In this document: piece by piece, positions 44,561-54,238 of the stretch | How the letters are laid out: every line of letters begins with the position of its first letter | Numbering within the stretch: the first letter of the stretch is position 1 | Assembly (NCBI GenBank): GCA_964410725.1 | Contig: CAYPID010000001.1 | Coordinates: 62,001-126,000 of the forward strand | Source: CALAZP01 sp964410725 | GTDB lineage: Bacteria; Bacteroidota; Bacteroidia; Chitinophagales; Saprospiraceae | Reading direction: 5' to 3' | Length of the DNA stretch: 64,000 nucleotides | Program-made: the position numbers and the translations under genes | The notes under the pieces: generated by a model | Database searches by the model: none | What the model was told of the DNA's origin: nothing | What the model saw: the letters and a program-made list of their open reading frames with translations, nothing else

Positions 44561-45664
44561 TTGATTGGGCACTGTCCAAAACCTCCCCTCGTGATTGAGG
44601 CATAGCTTTTTAGTCGAATCGTGTGGATGGGTTATTTCAAAAATAAATCCATTTGGTACTGGTACTAATTGAGGTTTTATTTCTGATAAATTAAGTTCCG
44701 ATTGTTCCTGTACTAAGTCATTTAGAGATAATGAAAATTGTTGGTGATTTTTAAAAAATTCGTATTGGGCAAAATACCAATCCATCAATTTTATTCTTAT
44801 CTGATACAATTCATCACTATCAAAAGATACAGCTGAGCTTCCTACTTTATTCTTTGAGAATTGCACATAACCCCAAAGTTCTGGCAGGTGAATGTCAACT
44901 TTTCCCGTAGGAGACCAAACCCAATTTTCTTGGGGTCCATTAGGAATTTTTCCATTTTGAGCATCCTTCTGTTTTTGGTATTTCCCATTGTAAATTTCCA
45001 TCCACCAATCTACTCTCGAAAAATTAACCCTCCACTGTTCCCGATCTTCAGGCACTTTTCCACCTCTTTTAACCTCTACTAAATCCTCCCAAGGCATGGC
45101 CATTTCAATGACCCAACTGGTATCTAAATCCGCAGGATCGTTTAAGGTACCCTTAATTTTTACAGCGGATTGCAGTCCTCTGATGTCCCAACTTTGAACA
45201 TAGTGAGGTAATCCTGTCCTAGCTCGATATGGAGTGAGCATCAGTAGATCCCAAACTGCATTGTTGGCATTCATTTCATATTCCAAATACAAAATACCAT
45301 CACCATCTGGGTCTAGGAAAATTTCAAAATCGTCATTTTGAAACATAACGGCATCCCGCTCTTGAATGGTGGCCCAGATATGTGGTTCCTCTAATTCTGC
45401 TGCAAAATAAAAGTATTGCTCATCCCACAACATTTTTACCCTAGTCCTGTATAGTGGCTTTGGCTTGGAGTCCCCTTCGATATCTTGAAAATCAGCGGTC
45501 CATTCCGCTTCCTCCCAGGAGACTTCGTCTAATATTCCATCAATTTTTATAGCATCTTTGGCTCTATAGCAAATGTACTCAGGGGGTGTTACCTGATTAT
45601 ATGCAGATTGTAATGAAACTCCCATCCAAATCGCGGGAAGTATCAACCACCTTACTTTTAACAT
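44555..45664 (-). CDS. CBM9-like carbohydrate-binding family protein
   Basis: 369 residues with a signal peptide (MLKVRWLILPAIWMGVSLQSAYNQ). A family 9 carbohydrate-binding-like domain spans about 35-270: IKIDGILDEVSWEEAEWTADFQDIEGDSKPKPLYRTRVKMLWDEQYFYFAAELEEPHIWATI and YLEYEMNANNAVWDLL. The C-terminal 90 residues are unassigned. Likely periplasmic or surface-bound sugar binding; no catalytic motif seen. It follows the NHL gene on the same strand by 13 bases. Confidence 0.8.
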   Translation of the reverse strand: MLKVRWLILPAIWMGVSLQSAYNQVTPPEYICYRAKDAIKIDGILDEVSWEEAEWTADFQDIEGDSKPKPLYRTRVKMLWDEQYFYFAAELEEPHIWATIQERDAVMFQNDDFEIFLDPDGDGILYLEYEMNANNAVWDLLMLTPYRARTGLPHYVQSWDIRGLQSAVKIKGTLNDPADLDTSWVIEMAMPWEDLVEVKRGGKVPEDREQWRVNFSRVDWWMEIYNGKYQKQKDAQNGKIPNGPQENWVWSPTGKVDIHLPELWGYVQFSKNKVGSSAVSFDSDELYQIRIKLMDWYFAQYEFFKNHQQFSLSLNDLVQEQSELNLSEIKPQLVPVPNGFIFEITHPHDSTKKLCLNHEGRFWTVPNQL

Positions 45665-45677
45665 AAATAGGCTGGAT

Positions 45678-46715
45678 TTAAACTCTAGTTAATTTAATTG
45701 GATACGTTTGGCCAGAATTCCATTGCGCAACATAAACACTGCCCTCATCATCCACACAAACGTCGTGTGGATGTCTGAATAAAGGTTCTGTTTGATATAG
45801 CCGCTCTAAGGATCCATTCTTATATATAGGTGCTCCACCACCGGGTACAGATGTCACTTGATTATCCTTATTGAGAATGGTAACAAAACCACTTTGAGAA
45901 TCATAAGGTAATTTGCTGATTAAGGTGGCAAAATACACCTCGTCTCCCGCGATTACCGGCCTGCAAATAAATGCCCCTGGCAAATTGATCACCTCTAATA
46001 ATTCCCCATCCAATGAAAATCTCTTCACCTGATTTCTGGCTCTGGAAGTAATAAGTAAGGAATTTTCATAGCCCTTTCTAGTATCCAAACAAATTCCATG
46101 GGCATTGTCAAAATATTCGTCCCCTTCTCCTCTTCCTCCAAACCAGTCTAATAATTCTCCGTTGGAATTATATTTTAGGATATATTGTTGTCCATAACCA
46201 TCTGCAACATAAATATCTCCATTAGGAGCAATAGTAGTTTCAGTTGGAATATATTGCTCCGCCTTTTCGTAAAGTCCTGTTTCCTTAGGCCATGGCAAGG
46301 TCATGACCACTCGACCATCCAAGGTAGTTTTGATGACCTCATGACGCGCATTATCTGATATATATAAATAATCTGTACCTCCCTCATTACTTAAAGTCAA
46401 GCCGTGAGCACCGGGATAATCAGTCCCCCAAGATTCTAAAAAGTTTCCCCCTTTATCATAAATGATGATATTATTTTTAGTGTGATTGGTCAATAAAACG
46501 ATTCTGCCCTGACTGTCTTGAACCATTTCATGACAATCCTTAACAGGAATTTTTGAAGGAGATAATGCCCCCCATAAAGGATCTACGCTATATTTAAAGT
46601 CTCCATGACCAATAATTAATTCTTCTTTAGCCCTCCCAAAATTAATATTGGGGATAGCTATAGCCCCTGTAGTTAAAAGCGCGCTTGTCTTTATAAATTG
46701 TCTTCTTTTCTGCAT
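45678..46715 (-). CDS. NHL-repeat / six-bladed beta-propeller protein, Tat-exported
   Basis: 345 residues. Twin-arginine leader (MQKRRQFIKTSALLTTGAIAIPN). Propeller blades are visible as repeated DxxGxhYhxD units: DSQGRIVLLTNHTKNNIIIYDKGGNFLESWG, APNGDIYVADGYGQQYILKYNSNGELLDWFGGRGEGDEYFDNAHGICLD, DDEGSVYVAQWNSGQTYPIKL. Relatives include peptidylglycine-lyase-like and SMP-30-like propellers. Function in this locus is unknown. Confidence 0.8.
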   Translation of the reverse strand: MQKRRQFIKTSALLTTGAIAIPNINFGRAKEELIIGHGDFKYSVDPLWGALSPSKIPVKDCHEMVQDSQGRIVLLTNHTKNNIIIYDKGGNFLESWGTDYPGAHGLTLSNEGGTDYLYISDNARHEVIKTTLDGRVVMTLPWPKETGLYEKAEQYIPTETTIAPNGDIYVADGYGQQYILKYNSNGELLDWFGGRGEGDEYFDNAHGICLDTRKGYENSLLITSRARNQVKRFSLDGELLEVINLPGAFICRPVIAGDEVYFATLISKLPYDSQSGFVTILNKDNQVTSVPGGGAPIYKNGSLERLYQTEPLFRHPHDVCVDDEGSVYVAQWNSGQTYPIKLTRV

Positions 46716-46762
46716 GATATATCTCCTTTATTTTATTTTTGGAACCATAAAATAATACTTCT

Positions 46763-49700
46763 ATGCGAAATCTATATATAATATTCCCCCTTCTTATTTG
46801 GGGATGTTCTAAAACCAATGAAAAATCCGATCGATTTACGCCTCTGAGTAGCCGGGAAACCGGTATTAGTTTTGAAAACACCTTAAAAGAAACAGAGGAA
46901 TGGAATGTTTTATCCTATGAATATTTTTACAACGGAGGTGGGGTTGGTATAGCGGATTTTGATAAAAATGGTTTTGTAGATATCTTTTTTAGTGGCAACA
47001 TGGCTCCCAACCAACTCTATTTCAATTATGGGGATTGGAATTTCGAAGATGTTACCGAAAAAACTGGTCTTGTACAACAAAAAGACAAATGGTACACCGG
47101 CGTTAGTGTTGCGGACATAAATGGAGATGGTTGGTTAGATCTTTATCTCTCCTGCTCTGGTCCTCAGGAAAGAGCAAGGAGAAAAAATGAACTTTACCTT
47201 AATAATGGGGATGGAACTTTCACAGAAAAAGCAGCTGATTTTAGGCTCGATATTGAAGCCAATACGACTCAAACCGTTTTTTTTGATTTTGATAAAGATG
47301 GAGATTTAGATGCTTATCTTTTAAACCACTCTACAGAAGATTTTCAAAATTTTGATGCCACTTTCGTGAAAAAAATGGAAGACCCTGATGCGGGAGACCA
47401 ACTACTTCGAAATGATAATGGTCAATTTGTTGACATAACTCGTGAAGCTGGAATAAAGAATAATCCCCTGGGATTTGGACTGGGAGTTGCTGTAGAAGAT
47501 TTTAATAACGATAGATGGCCAGACCTATACATTTCCAACGATTATATAGAGGAGGATTACCTATATATCAATCAACAAGATGGGACCTTCAAGGAAACCC
47601 TTAAAGAAAATGTAAGACACATTTCACACTTTTCCATGGGAAATCACGCCGCCGACGTCAATAATGATGGGTATGTAGATCTCATAACCTTAGATATGTT
47701 ACCTGAGGATAACAAACGACAAAAACTTCTTTACGGACCTGATAGCTATGAAAAATATCAATCCATGGTCAATAATGGCTTTCACCACCAAAATATGCGC
47801 AACATGTTGCAATTAAATAATGGTGATGGGACCTTTGTAGAAATTGGTCAAGCAGCAGGAGTTTCGAATACGGACTGGAGTTGGTCACCTTTATTTTCCG
47901 ATTTCGATCGGGATGGCTGGATAGATTTATTGGTCACTAATGGATACCTGAGAGATTATACCAATCGGGATTTCATGAACTATTATGCGGACCAAAGAAT
48001 GAAAGCTTCTCAGGGATTGGCTTCAGATGGCTTAATGGATATTATTTCCAAAATGGAATCCACCCTCACCCACAACTACCTGTTTAAGAATATCAATGGT
48101 TTGTCCTTCCTAGATGAAACCAACAATTGGGGATTGGAACTTCCCATGCTAACCAATGGCGCAGCTGTAGCGGATTTTGATAACGATGGCGATGAAGACA
48201 TCGTTCTTAATAATGTCAATGCTCCCGCTGGTATTTATAGGAATGATCTTTCAAACGATCATCATTTCATTTCCATATCTCTTAAAAGTCCCCAACCTAT
48301 TGGGGCAAAGGTTACCGTCTTCCAACAGGGGGCTATTCAGCATCAGTCTTTTTACCCTTCTCGTGGTTTTCAATCCTCTATGTACACGCCTATTTTATTC
48401 GGATTGGGGAACAATTCCCTCATTGATTCTTTAACGGTGGATTGGCCCAACGGGAAAAGATCAATAATATATCAGCCAAGCAGCGATACCAAAGTGACCA
48501 TTGATGAAACTTCTGCCCTAAAAAGTTCTCCAAATGTTCCAGTATCAAAATCACTTTTTCGTGAGATCCAGAATAAACTCAATTTTTATCATGATGCAGA
48601 AGAAATCAACGACTTAAAAAGACAGCCTTTATTGCCGTTTGGACTATCTAATGTTGGACCTGGCGTTGCTGCAGCGGATGTCAATGGAGATGGGAGGGTT
48701 GATTTATATGTAGGAGGTGCTAAAATGCAAGCTGGTCGCTTATATCTTCAATATACCGATGGAGGATTCCAAAATCAACCCATAGATGACTTTAAAAATG
48801 ATATTATCTTTCAAGATGTGGCAGCAGAATTTTTCGATGCCGATGAGGATGGAGATTTAGACCTTTACGTAGTCAGTGGAGGATATAATTATCTGCCGGA
48901 AGATTTCGCCTTGGTAGATCGGCTTTACCTAAACGATGGTAAAGGTAATTTTACCAAATCTAAATCTGGCCTTCCTCCCATGAGAACGAGTGGTGGTGCA
49001 ATTGCCATTCACGATATAGACGGTGATTCAGATTTAGATATTTTTGTTGGTGGGCGCGTTATTCCAGGGCAATATCCCCTATCGCCACGAAGCTATATCC
49101 TTCTCAATGACGGTACTGGCCAATTCTCAGATGCTACCGAACAAATGGCTCCGGAGTTGTCGTATCCCGGTATGATAAGTGATGCTGCCTGGATAGATAT
49201 GAACGGAGACGAACAAAAAGATTTGATTATCAATGGACTGGGTACTTCTGTTGAAGTGTATATCAATAAAAATGGTCAATTGAAAAAATCAACGGAAACT
49301 GTTTTTGATCAAGCACCTAAAGGATGGTGGTTATCACTAGTCATTGCTGATTTAAACGGAGATGGCTTGGAAGACATACTCAGTGGAAATTTTGGAGAAA
49401 ACAGCCAAATGAAACCTTCAATAAACCAGCCAACTATTACCTATTATGCAGATTTTGATAATAATGGTACTATAGACCCCATACTTACCTATTACATTGG
49501 CAATGAGTCCTATCCAGCATATAGCAGAGATGAATTAACTGGCCAATTGGTAAGTTTAAAAAAGAAATTGACAGACTATAAATCCTATGCCGAAAAAAAC
49601 ATAACAGAAATATTTGACCCTGAAGAACTGGAAAGGGCAGAAAAGTTAATTGTAGAAACCCAGAGTAGCTATTGGATTGAAAACCTGGGTAATGGACATT

Positions 49701-50050
49701 GGAAGTGGAATAAATTGCCTCCTCAAGCACAATGGGCGCCTATCTATGATTTCACAGTTAAGGACTTTAATGGGGATGGTAATATGGATTTTGTTACCGG
49801 TGGAAATTGTGAAATGACTAGAACCAGTTTTGGGCATCAAGATGCCAATTATGGTCAGGTATTTTTAGGAAAAGGGGACGGTACATTTGAATTTTTAAAT
49901 GTAGTCCAATCTGGAATTTCCATTTCAGGAGAAGTTCGTAATATTATTTCTTTAAATGACGAACTAATTTTCTTCCGTTATCACGATACTCCAGTATTCT
50001 ACCAGACCAATCAATTAAACCATGAAAATCACCGGGACTTTTTTAGATGA
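46763..50050 (+). CDS. FG-GAP/VCBS repeat lipoprotein with ASPIC/UnbV domain
   Basis: 1095 residues; lipoprotein signal (lipobox IWGC, Cys15). About 14 Ca2+-binding FG-GAP loops of the type DxNxDGxxD (DFDKNGFVDIF, DINGDGWLDLYL, DFDRDGWIDLLV, DFDNDGDEDIVL, DVNGDGRVDLYV, DFNGDGNMDFVTG) form two propeller-like halves, about 40-470 and 630-1070. Between them is an ASPIC/UnbV segment (IGAKVTVFQQGAIQHQSFYPSRGFQSSMYTPILFGLG...LTVDWPNGKRSII). Such proteins are common in polysaccharide loci. It overlaps the DUF4434 gene by 29 bases. Confidence 0.88.
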   Translation: MRNLYIIFPLLIWGCSKTNEKSDRFTPLSSRETGISFENTLKETEEWNVLSYEYFYNGGGVGIADFDKNGFVDIFFSGNMAPNQLYFNYGDWNFEDVTEKTGLVQQKDKWYTGVSVADINGDGWLDLYLSCSGPQERARRKNELYLNNGDGTFTEKAADFRLDIEANTTQTVFFDFDKDGDLDAYLLNHSTEDFQNFDATFVKKMEDPDAGDQLLRNDNGQFVDITREAGIKNNPLGFGLGVAVEDFNNDRWPDLYISNDYIEEDYLYINQQDGTFKETLKENVRHISHFSMGNHAADVNNDGYVDLITLDMLPEDNKRQKLLYGPDSYEKYQSMVNNGFHHQNMRNMLQLNNGDGTFVEIGQAAGVSNTDWSWSPLFSDFDRDGWIDLLVTNGYLRDYTNRDFMNYYADQRMKASQGLASDGLMDIISKMESTLTHNYLFKNINGLSFLDETNNWGLELPMLTNGAAVADFDNDGDEDIVLNNVNAPAGIYRNDLSNDHHFISISLKSPQPIGAKVTVFQQGAIQHQSFYPSRGFQSSMYTPILFGLGNNSLIDSLTVDWPNGKRSIIYQPSSDTKVTIDETSALKSSPNVPVSKSLFREIQNKLNFYHDAEEINDLKRQPLLPFGLSNVGPGVAAADVNGDGRVDLYVGGAKMQAGRLYLQYTDGGFQNQPIDDFKNDIIFQDVAAEFFDADEDGDLDLYVVSGGYNYLPEDFALVDRLYLNDGKGNFTKSKSGLPPMRTSGGAIAIHDIDGDSDLDIFVGGRVIPGQYPLSPRSYILLNDGTGQFSDATEQMAPELSYPGMISDAAWIDMNGDEQKDLIINGLGTSVEVYINKNGQLKKSTETVFDQAPKGWWLSLVIADLNGDGLEDILSGNFGENSQMKPSINQPTITYYADFDNNGTIDPILTYYIGNESYPAYSRDELTGQLVSLKKKLTDYKSYAEKNITEIFDPEELERAEKLIVETQSSYWIENLGNGHWKWNKLPPQAQWAPIYDFTVKDFNGDGNMDFVTGGNCEMTRTSFGHQDANYGQVFLGKGDGTFEFLNVVQSGISISGEVRNIISLNDELIFFRYHDTPVFYQTNQLNHENHRDFFR

Positions 50051-50954
50051 AATTAGTCATGATATTCCACATCAAAACTGGGGGGCTAAAGAGTGGGAAA
50101 AAGATTTTGAGTGGATGAAAGCCGCTGGAATTGATACCGTAATTTTAATTAGAGCCGGATACCGAAGATGGCAAACCTTCCCTTCTAAAGTTTTAGCTCA
50201 ATATCAAAATGCCTACGAACCTCCAATTGATTTAGTGGAACTGTACTTGACTTTATCTGAACAATATGGCATGGATTTTTACTTTGGTCTTTACGATTCA
50301 GGGCAATACTGGTTTGATACTGGAGATTACGCCAAAGAAGTAGAAATCAATCTAAGGTTTATTGAGGAAGTATGGGAGCGCTATGGTCATTTTTCAGCTT
50401 TTAAGGGTTGGTATATTTGCCAGGAAGTCAGCAGAAAAACTAAAGGTATAATAGATTTATACTCCAAACTTGGTAAATTCTGTAAATCCGTTTCGGGTGG
50501 CCTTCCCACTTTAATTTCACCCTATATTGATGGAAAAAAAGCCTTACTTTCTCATCAATCTAATCTTACTAAATTAGAGGGTATTGCTTTGAAAGAACAC
50601 GAAATTGAGTGGAATGAAATATTTGATGGAATTCGTGGAGCGGTTGATATTGTAGCCTTTCAAGATGGCCATGTTGATTATGATGAACTCTCCAATTATC
50701 TTGAAATCAATAGTCAGTTAGCTGCTAAACATCAATTGAGATGCTGGACTAATGCGGAATCCTTTGATCGGGATATGCCAATTAAGTTTTTACCCATTAA
50801 GTGGGAAAAGCTCAAATTAAAACTCGAAGCAGCTCAAAAGGCTCAAGTGGAAAAAGCCATCACCTTTGAATTTTCTCATTTCATGAGTCCGCAATCGGCC
50901 TATGTTCAAGCACACCACCTTTTTAATCGTTACTTGGAATACTATTCAAAATGA
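50022..50954 (+). CDS. DUF4434 TIM-barrel protein, putative glycoside hydrolase
   Basis: 310 residues, no signal peptide. The start MKITGTFLDEISHDIPHQNWGAKEWEKDFEWMKAAGIDTVILIRAGY and the block FSAFKGWYICQEVSRKTKG are the DUF4434 family, a predicted TIM-barrel glycosidase group. Likely cytoplasmic. The ATG lies 29 bases inside the FG-GAP gene and its stop overlaps the epimerase ATG (ATGA), so all three are coupled. Catalytic residues are not established. Confidence 0.78.
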   Translation: MKITGTFLDEISHDIPHQNWGAKEWEKDFEWMKAAGIDTVILIRAGYRRWQTFPSKVLAQYQNAYEPPIDLVELYLTLSEQYGMDFYFGLYDSGQYWFDTGDYAKEVEINLRFIEEVWERYGHFSAFKGWYICQEVSRKTKGIIDLYSKLGKFCKSVSGGLPTLISPYIDGKKALLSHQSNLTKLEGIALKEHEIEWNEIFDGIRGAVDIVAFQDGHVDYDELSNYLEINSQLAAKHQLRCWTNAESFDRDMPIKFLPIKWEKLKLKLEAAQKAQVEKAITFEFSHFMSPQSAYVQAHHLFNRYLEYYSK

Positions 50955-52120
50955 AAGAAATAGCAAAAAAATATAGAGACGAACTTTTTAATAATGTTTT
51001 ACCGTTTTGGATGAATCATAGCCTTGATCAACAAGAGGGAGGTTTTTTTACTTGTTTGGACCGAAATGGGAACGTTTATGATACAGACAAATTTATCTGG
51101 TTACAAGCTAGACAAATTTGGACTTTCGCTATGTTGTTCAAAGAAGAATCTAAGCCAGATGACCAATGGCTATCCATTGCCCGCCATGGAGCAGATTTTC
51201 TCTCCAAATACGGTAGAGACGAAAATGGACAGTGGTATTTTTCCTTAAGGAGGGATGGAAAACCATTAGTTAGGGCTTATAATATTTTTTCAGATTGCTT
51301 TGCCTGTATGGGATTTGGCAAACTCTTTCAAGTAACACAAGAAGAAAAATACGCTGCCATCGCCTTGGAAGCCTTTAACAATATTCAAAGTAGAAAAAAT
51401 AATCCCAAGGGAATTTACAACAAACAAATAGCTGAAAATAGGCCTTTGAAGAATTTTGCCCTGCCCATGATTATCTGCAATCTAGCTATGGAAATTGAGC
51501 CTTTGTTGGACAGGAATACCGTTGAAACAACAATAGAGGAATGTTTGCATGAGGTCATGGATATCTTTTATGATGAAAAGACTGGAATTATTTTAGAAAA
51601 TGTTACTCCCGAAGGAAAATTTGACGATTCATTTGATGGAAGATTGATGAATCCTGGTCATGCTATTGAAGCAATGTGGTTTGTTATGGATTTGGGCCAG
51701 CGATTAGGTAAACCTGAATTAATTCGAGAAGCTGCTGAACGAGGCCTAACTATGTTGGAAAAAGGATGGGATGACACCCATCAAGGTATTTTCTATTTTC
51801 TCGACGCCAAGGGCTATCCTACGCAACAGTTGGAATGGGATCAAAAGTTATGGTGGGTGCATTTGGAAACTTTAGTTTTTCTTTCCAAATCCATCAATTT
51901 GTTGGGCGATCGAAAGTTTATCGATTGGTTTAAAAAGGTGCATAATTACACCTGGCATCATTTTGCCGATCCAGGTTATGGAGAATGGTGGGGATACTTA
52001 AACAGAAAAGGTGAGGTTTTGAAAAACTTAAAAGGGGGGAAATGGAAAGGATGCTTCCATGTTCCCAGAGCTCTATACCAATGTTCACAACTATTGAATA
52101 TTCCTGACATTCACAACTAA
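50951..52120 (+). CDS. AGE-family epimerase/isomerase
   Basis: 389 residues, an (alpha/alpha)6 barrel. Family residues are conserved: R54 (LQARQIWTFA), H237 (NPGHAIEAMWF) and H370 (GCFHVPRALYQC), matching the Arg and two His used in N-acylglucosamine 2-epimerase and cellobiose 2-epimerase. Other blocks: QQEGGFFTCLDRNG, WDQKLWWVHLETLVFL, DPGYGEWWGYLNRKG. Cytoplasmic. GlcNAc/ManNAc, mannose/glucose or a disaccharide are possible substrates; the nearby ROK-NagB genes favour an amino sugar by inference. Convergent with the FAD gene (4-base overlap). Confidence 0.87.
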   Translation: MKEIAKKYRDELFNNVLPFWMNHSLDQQEGGFFTCLDRNGNVYDTDKFIWLQARQIWTFAMLFKEESKPDDQWLSIARHGADFLSKYGRDENGQWYFSLRRDGKPLVRAYNIFSDCFACMGFGKLFQVTQEEKYAAIALEAFNNIQSRKNNPKGIYNKQIAENRPLKNFALPMIICNLAMEIEPLLDRNTVETTIEECLHEVMDIFYDEKTGIILENVTPEGKFDDSFDGRLMNPGHAIEAMWFVMDLGQRLGKPELIREAAERGLTMLEKGWDDTHQGIFYFLDAKGYPTQQLEWDQKLWWVHLETLVFLSKSINLLGDRKFIDWFKKVHNYTWHHFADPGYGEWWGYLNRKGEVLKNLKGGKWKGCFHVPRALYQCSQLLNIPDIHN

Positions 52121-53958
52121 TGAATCCATAATCCTTGGTGATTGATGGGAATGGATTCAAATGGTTTAGCTAAAAGATCGATGACTTTGGCAAATTCTCC
52201 TCTGGAGAGTTGCGTTGATTGAGTTGGAATAAAATTTTCTTTTTTTAAGACTTCTAGCGCATCTTCATAAGATATTTGCTGAGGAGACATTTTGTTGGCT
52301 ATCAGAACAGCAACTTTCAAATCAACCTTTGAAAAATCATTAATTTCATTTTGATTCAAGCCGAGCTCCTTCAACCCATTTTTTAACTCCGCTACTTGCA
52401 TTTCTGCGTCGGGGTAATACCAGGTTCGGTTTGCCCAGGCATATGGCTCTCCCTTGCCCAACAATAGACCAGTGCTGGCTATTTTTTGGATGGCTTTGAA
52501 ATGGGGGTGATTGGGATCTACATCATATGAGGGCACCAAATATGCTCCAGCATTTAATAATTCATTTTGTACCAGACGCACCGGGACTTTAGCGATGGGT
52601 AATTTTTCCCGAAGGGATAAAGCAGCCAAAGCGCCTGCAGCTTGTCCAATTTGCAAGATTACTGGTTGTAATCTGGTAGAACCATTTACGATATTAGAAA
52701 CGGAAATGGCCTTATCGGCTATAATAAGTCCATCGATTTCCTTTGGAATCAACGCGCCTAGAGGTACACCAAATGAAGGTACTGGCGGAAAATTTAAATC
52801 AGGGATATCCGCTCGCTCCTTATGGTGGTGGTCGATTGGGTAATCGCCAACAGCAATCCCCGTCTTATACAAAGGCATTTCTGCTTCGTAAGGGTTCAAT
52901 ACGTGATTCAAATTAAATCTGACTAAGCCATGTAAACGTCGACCCTCGCGATGATATGGAATCAACGGTAATAAGTCATTGGAAGGAAATTCATCATCGG
53001 CTAATCCTAAATTTTTATATCCCAATTGGTGTTGAATAAAATACACAAAATTCAAAGTTTTAAGCTTGGCTTGCTTTAAAGCTTCTATTCTTTGTTCTTC
53101 ATCCATGCCGATAATGTTCAAATAGATATCATTTCCTTTTAGGGGCCAATTGATTAGGTATTTATCATTGGGTAATTTGGCATAAGTCATCATGGTTTGG
53201 CACGGATGAATTCCCTTTTTGGGTTCACTACAAAATTCTAAGCATGCACAATCAAAAACATTGGGATCATATCCCGTGGGTTGATCGATGGTATTATCAC
53301 TTTGAGGACCATAATCTTTCAAAATTGCGGTATAAGTTAAATCTTGAATCACATCATTGCCAGATTCCAATGCAATTTCTTCGCCAGTTTGCGAGCGTGA
53401 TTCCATTCCCAAATCAAATGTAGCTCCTGCTTCTTCTAGCACATCTCCAAGATCGGTTCCATCAATTAAAATTTTGGCTTGTACCTCAATAAAAGCTTTA
53501 TTTTGGCTTAGTATAACTTTCCAATAGTCTCCTTCCTTATTGATTTTTTTCCAGAAAGTATGCCGCATGAAAGTTAGGTTTTCCTTTTCATCTTCGATAA
53601 AACCCTCTAGAATTTGCTTGCCAACCTTAGGTTCAAATGCCGTGTGGGTGACCCAACCTGTTTGCAGTGCTTCTGGGCTACCATAGTGTTTTCGCAAAGC
53701 TGCCCTAAATTCTCCCCAGATTCCTGATGGCATTTCGTGGTTTCCGTCTATAGCACTCACTCCCGCAGCGGTTAACATACCACCTGGCCAGGCAGTGGGT
53801 TCTACCAAAAGGGTATTGGCTCCCATCCTAGCGGATTGAATAGCAGCAGCAGTGCCTCCCGTACCTGCTCCTATGACCAAAACATCCACTTCCAAGGTTT
53901 GATTGGGTGAAGAATTACAGGCACTCAGCGTTAAAAGAAAAAGAAGTAGTAAAATCAT
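52117..53958 (-). CDS. Exported FAD-dependent oxidoreductase with SLH-like tail
   Basis: 613 residues; lipoprotein signal (LLLFLLTLSAC). The FAD-binding domain starts DVLVIGAGTGGTAAAIQSARMGANTLLVEP (GxGxxG), with a conserved WPGGMLTAAGVSAIDGNHEMPSGIWGEF and a late FAD motif (GLIIADKAISVSNIVNGSTRLQPVILQIGQAAGALAA). This is the FAD_oxidored family found in polysaccharide loci. The last ~110 residues carry two weak SLH-like motifs (AIQKIASTGLLLGKGEP...YYPDAEMQVAELKNGL; YEDALEVLKKENFIPTQSTQLSRGEFAKVIDLLAKPF). Divergent from susC with a shared 280-base intergenic region. Confidence 0.85.
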   Translation of the reverse strand: MILLLLFLLTLSACNSSPNQTLEVDVLVIGAGTGGTAAAIQSARMGANTLLVEPTAWPGGMLTAAGVSAIDGNHEMPSGIWGEFRAALRKHYGSPEALQTGWVTHTAFEPKVGKQILEGFIEDEKENLTFMRHTFWKKINKEGDYWKVILSQNKAFIEVQAKILIDGTDLGDVLEEAGATFDLGMESRSQTGEEIALESGNDVIQDLTYTAILKDYGPQSDNTIDQPTGYDPNVFDCACLEFCSEPKKGIHPCQTMMTYAKLPNDKYLINWPLKGNDIYLNIIGMDEEQRIEALKQAKLKTLNFVYFIQHQLGYKNLGLADDEFPSNDLLPLIPYHREGRRLHGLVRFNLNHVLNPYEAEMPLYKTGIAVGDYPIDHHHKERADIPDLNFPPVPSFGVPLGALIPKEIDGLIIADKAISVSNIVNGSTRLQPVILQIGQAAGALAALSLREKLPIAKVPVRLVQNELLNAGAYLVPSYDVDPNHPHFKAIQKIASTGLLLGKGEPYAWANRTWYYPDAEMQVAELKNGLKELGLNQNEINDFSKVDLKVAVLIANKMSPQQISYEDALEVLKKENFIPTQSTQLSRGEFAKVIDLLAKPFESIPINHQGLWIH

Positions 53959-54058
53959 AGATTTAAAAAATTTTATTTGGCTAACCAGCGAATTTTAATG
54001 GCCATTCGTTTTAAAAACAAAATAATTAATTATTGAAATTCTAAAAGTTTGACCCTTG

Positions 54059-54076
54059 AGTGTGTACGCACACAAT
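54059..54076. promoter_or_regulatory. Candidate LacI-type operator upstream of susC
   Basis: AGTGTGTACGCACACAAT: an 18-base near-palindrome (7 of 9 pairs) with a central CG, as LacI/GalR operators have. It is nearly identical to 60241-60258. It lies 15 bases before a -7 element and occupies the place of a -33 element. It is also 101 bases upstream of the divergent FAD oxidoreductase gene. Confidence 0.65.
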
Positions 54077-54091
54077 TTTACAAAATTTTAT

Positions 54092-54099
54092 TAAATTTG
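54092..54099 (+). promoter_or_regulatory. Candidate -7 promoter element of susC
   Basis: TAAATTTG matches TAnnTTTG. No TTTG -33 element lies 19-21 bases upstream; that place is taken by the operator. Transcription from here would give a leader of about 130 bases before the ATG at 54239. Confidence 0.5.
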
Positions 54100-54149
54100 G
54101 GTCGTACTATAGAAGTGTAAACTATTTTAATGACTTTATCCCATCTTAA

Positions 54150-54202
54150 AGGTTCGATATACAACGAAACCTCGACACATTCTTTGCCGAGGGATTTTTT
54201 TT
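54150..54202 (+). promoter_or_regulatory. Possible attenuator in the susC leader
   Basis: Two mutually exclusive hairpins. The first pairs AGGTTCG (54150-54156) with CGAAACCT (54165-54172, one bulged A). The second pairs CCTCG (54170-54174) with CGAGG (54188-54192) and is followed by A and eight T (54195-54202), terminator-like. The arms overlap at 54170-54172. The second stem is short (5 bp), so efficiency is uncertain. Confidence 0.4.
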
Positions 54203-54238
54203 CTTACATCATTTTCAAAAGCATTTAAAAACAAAACA

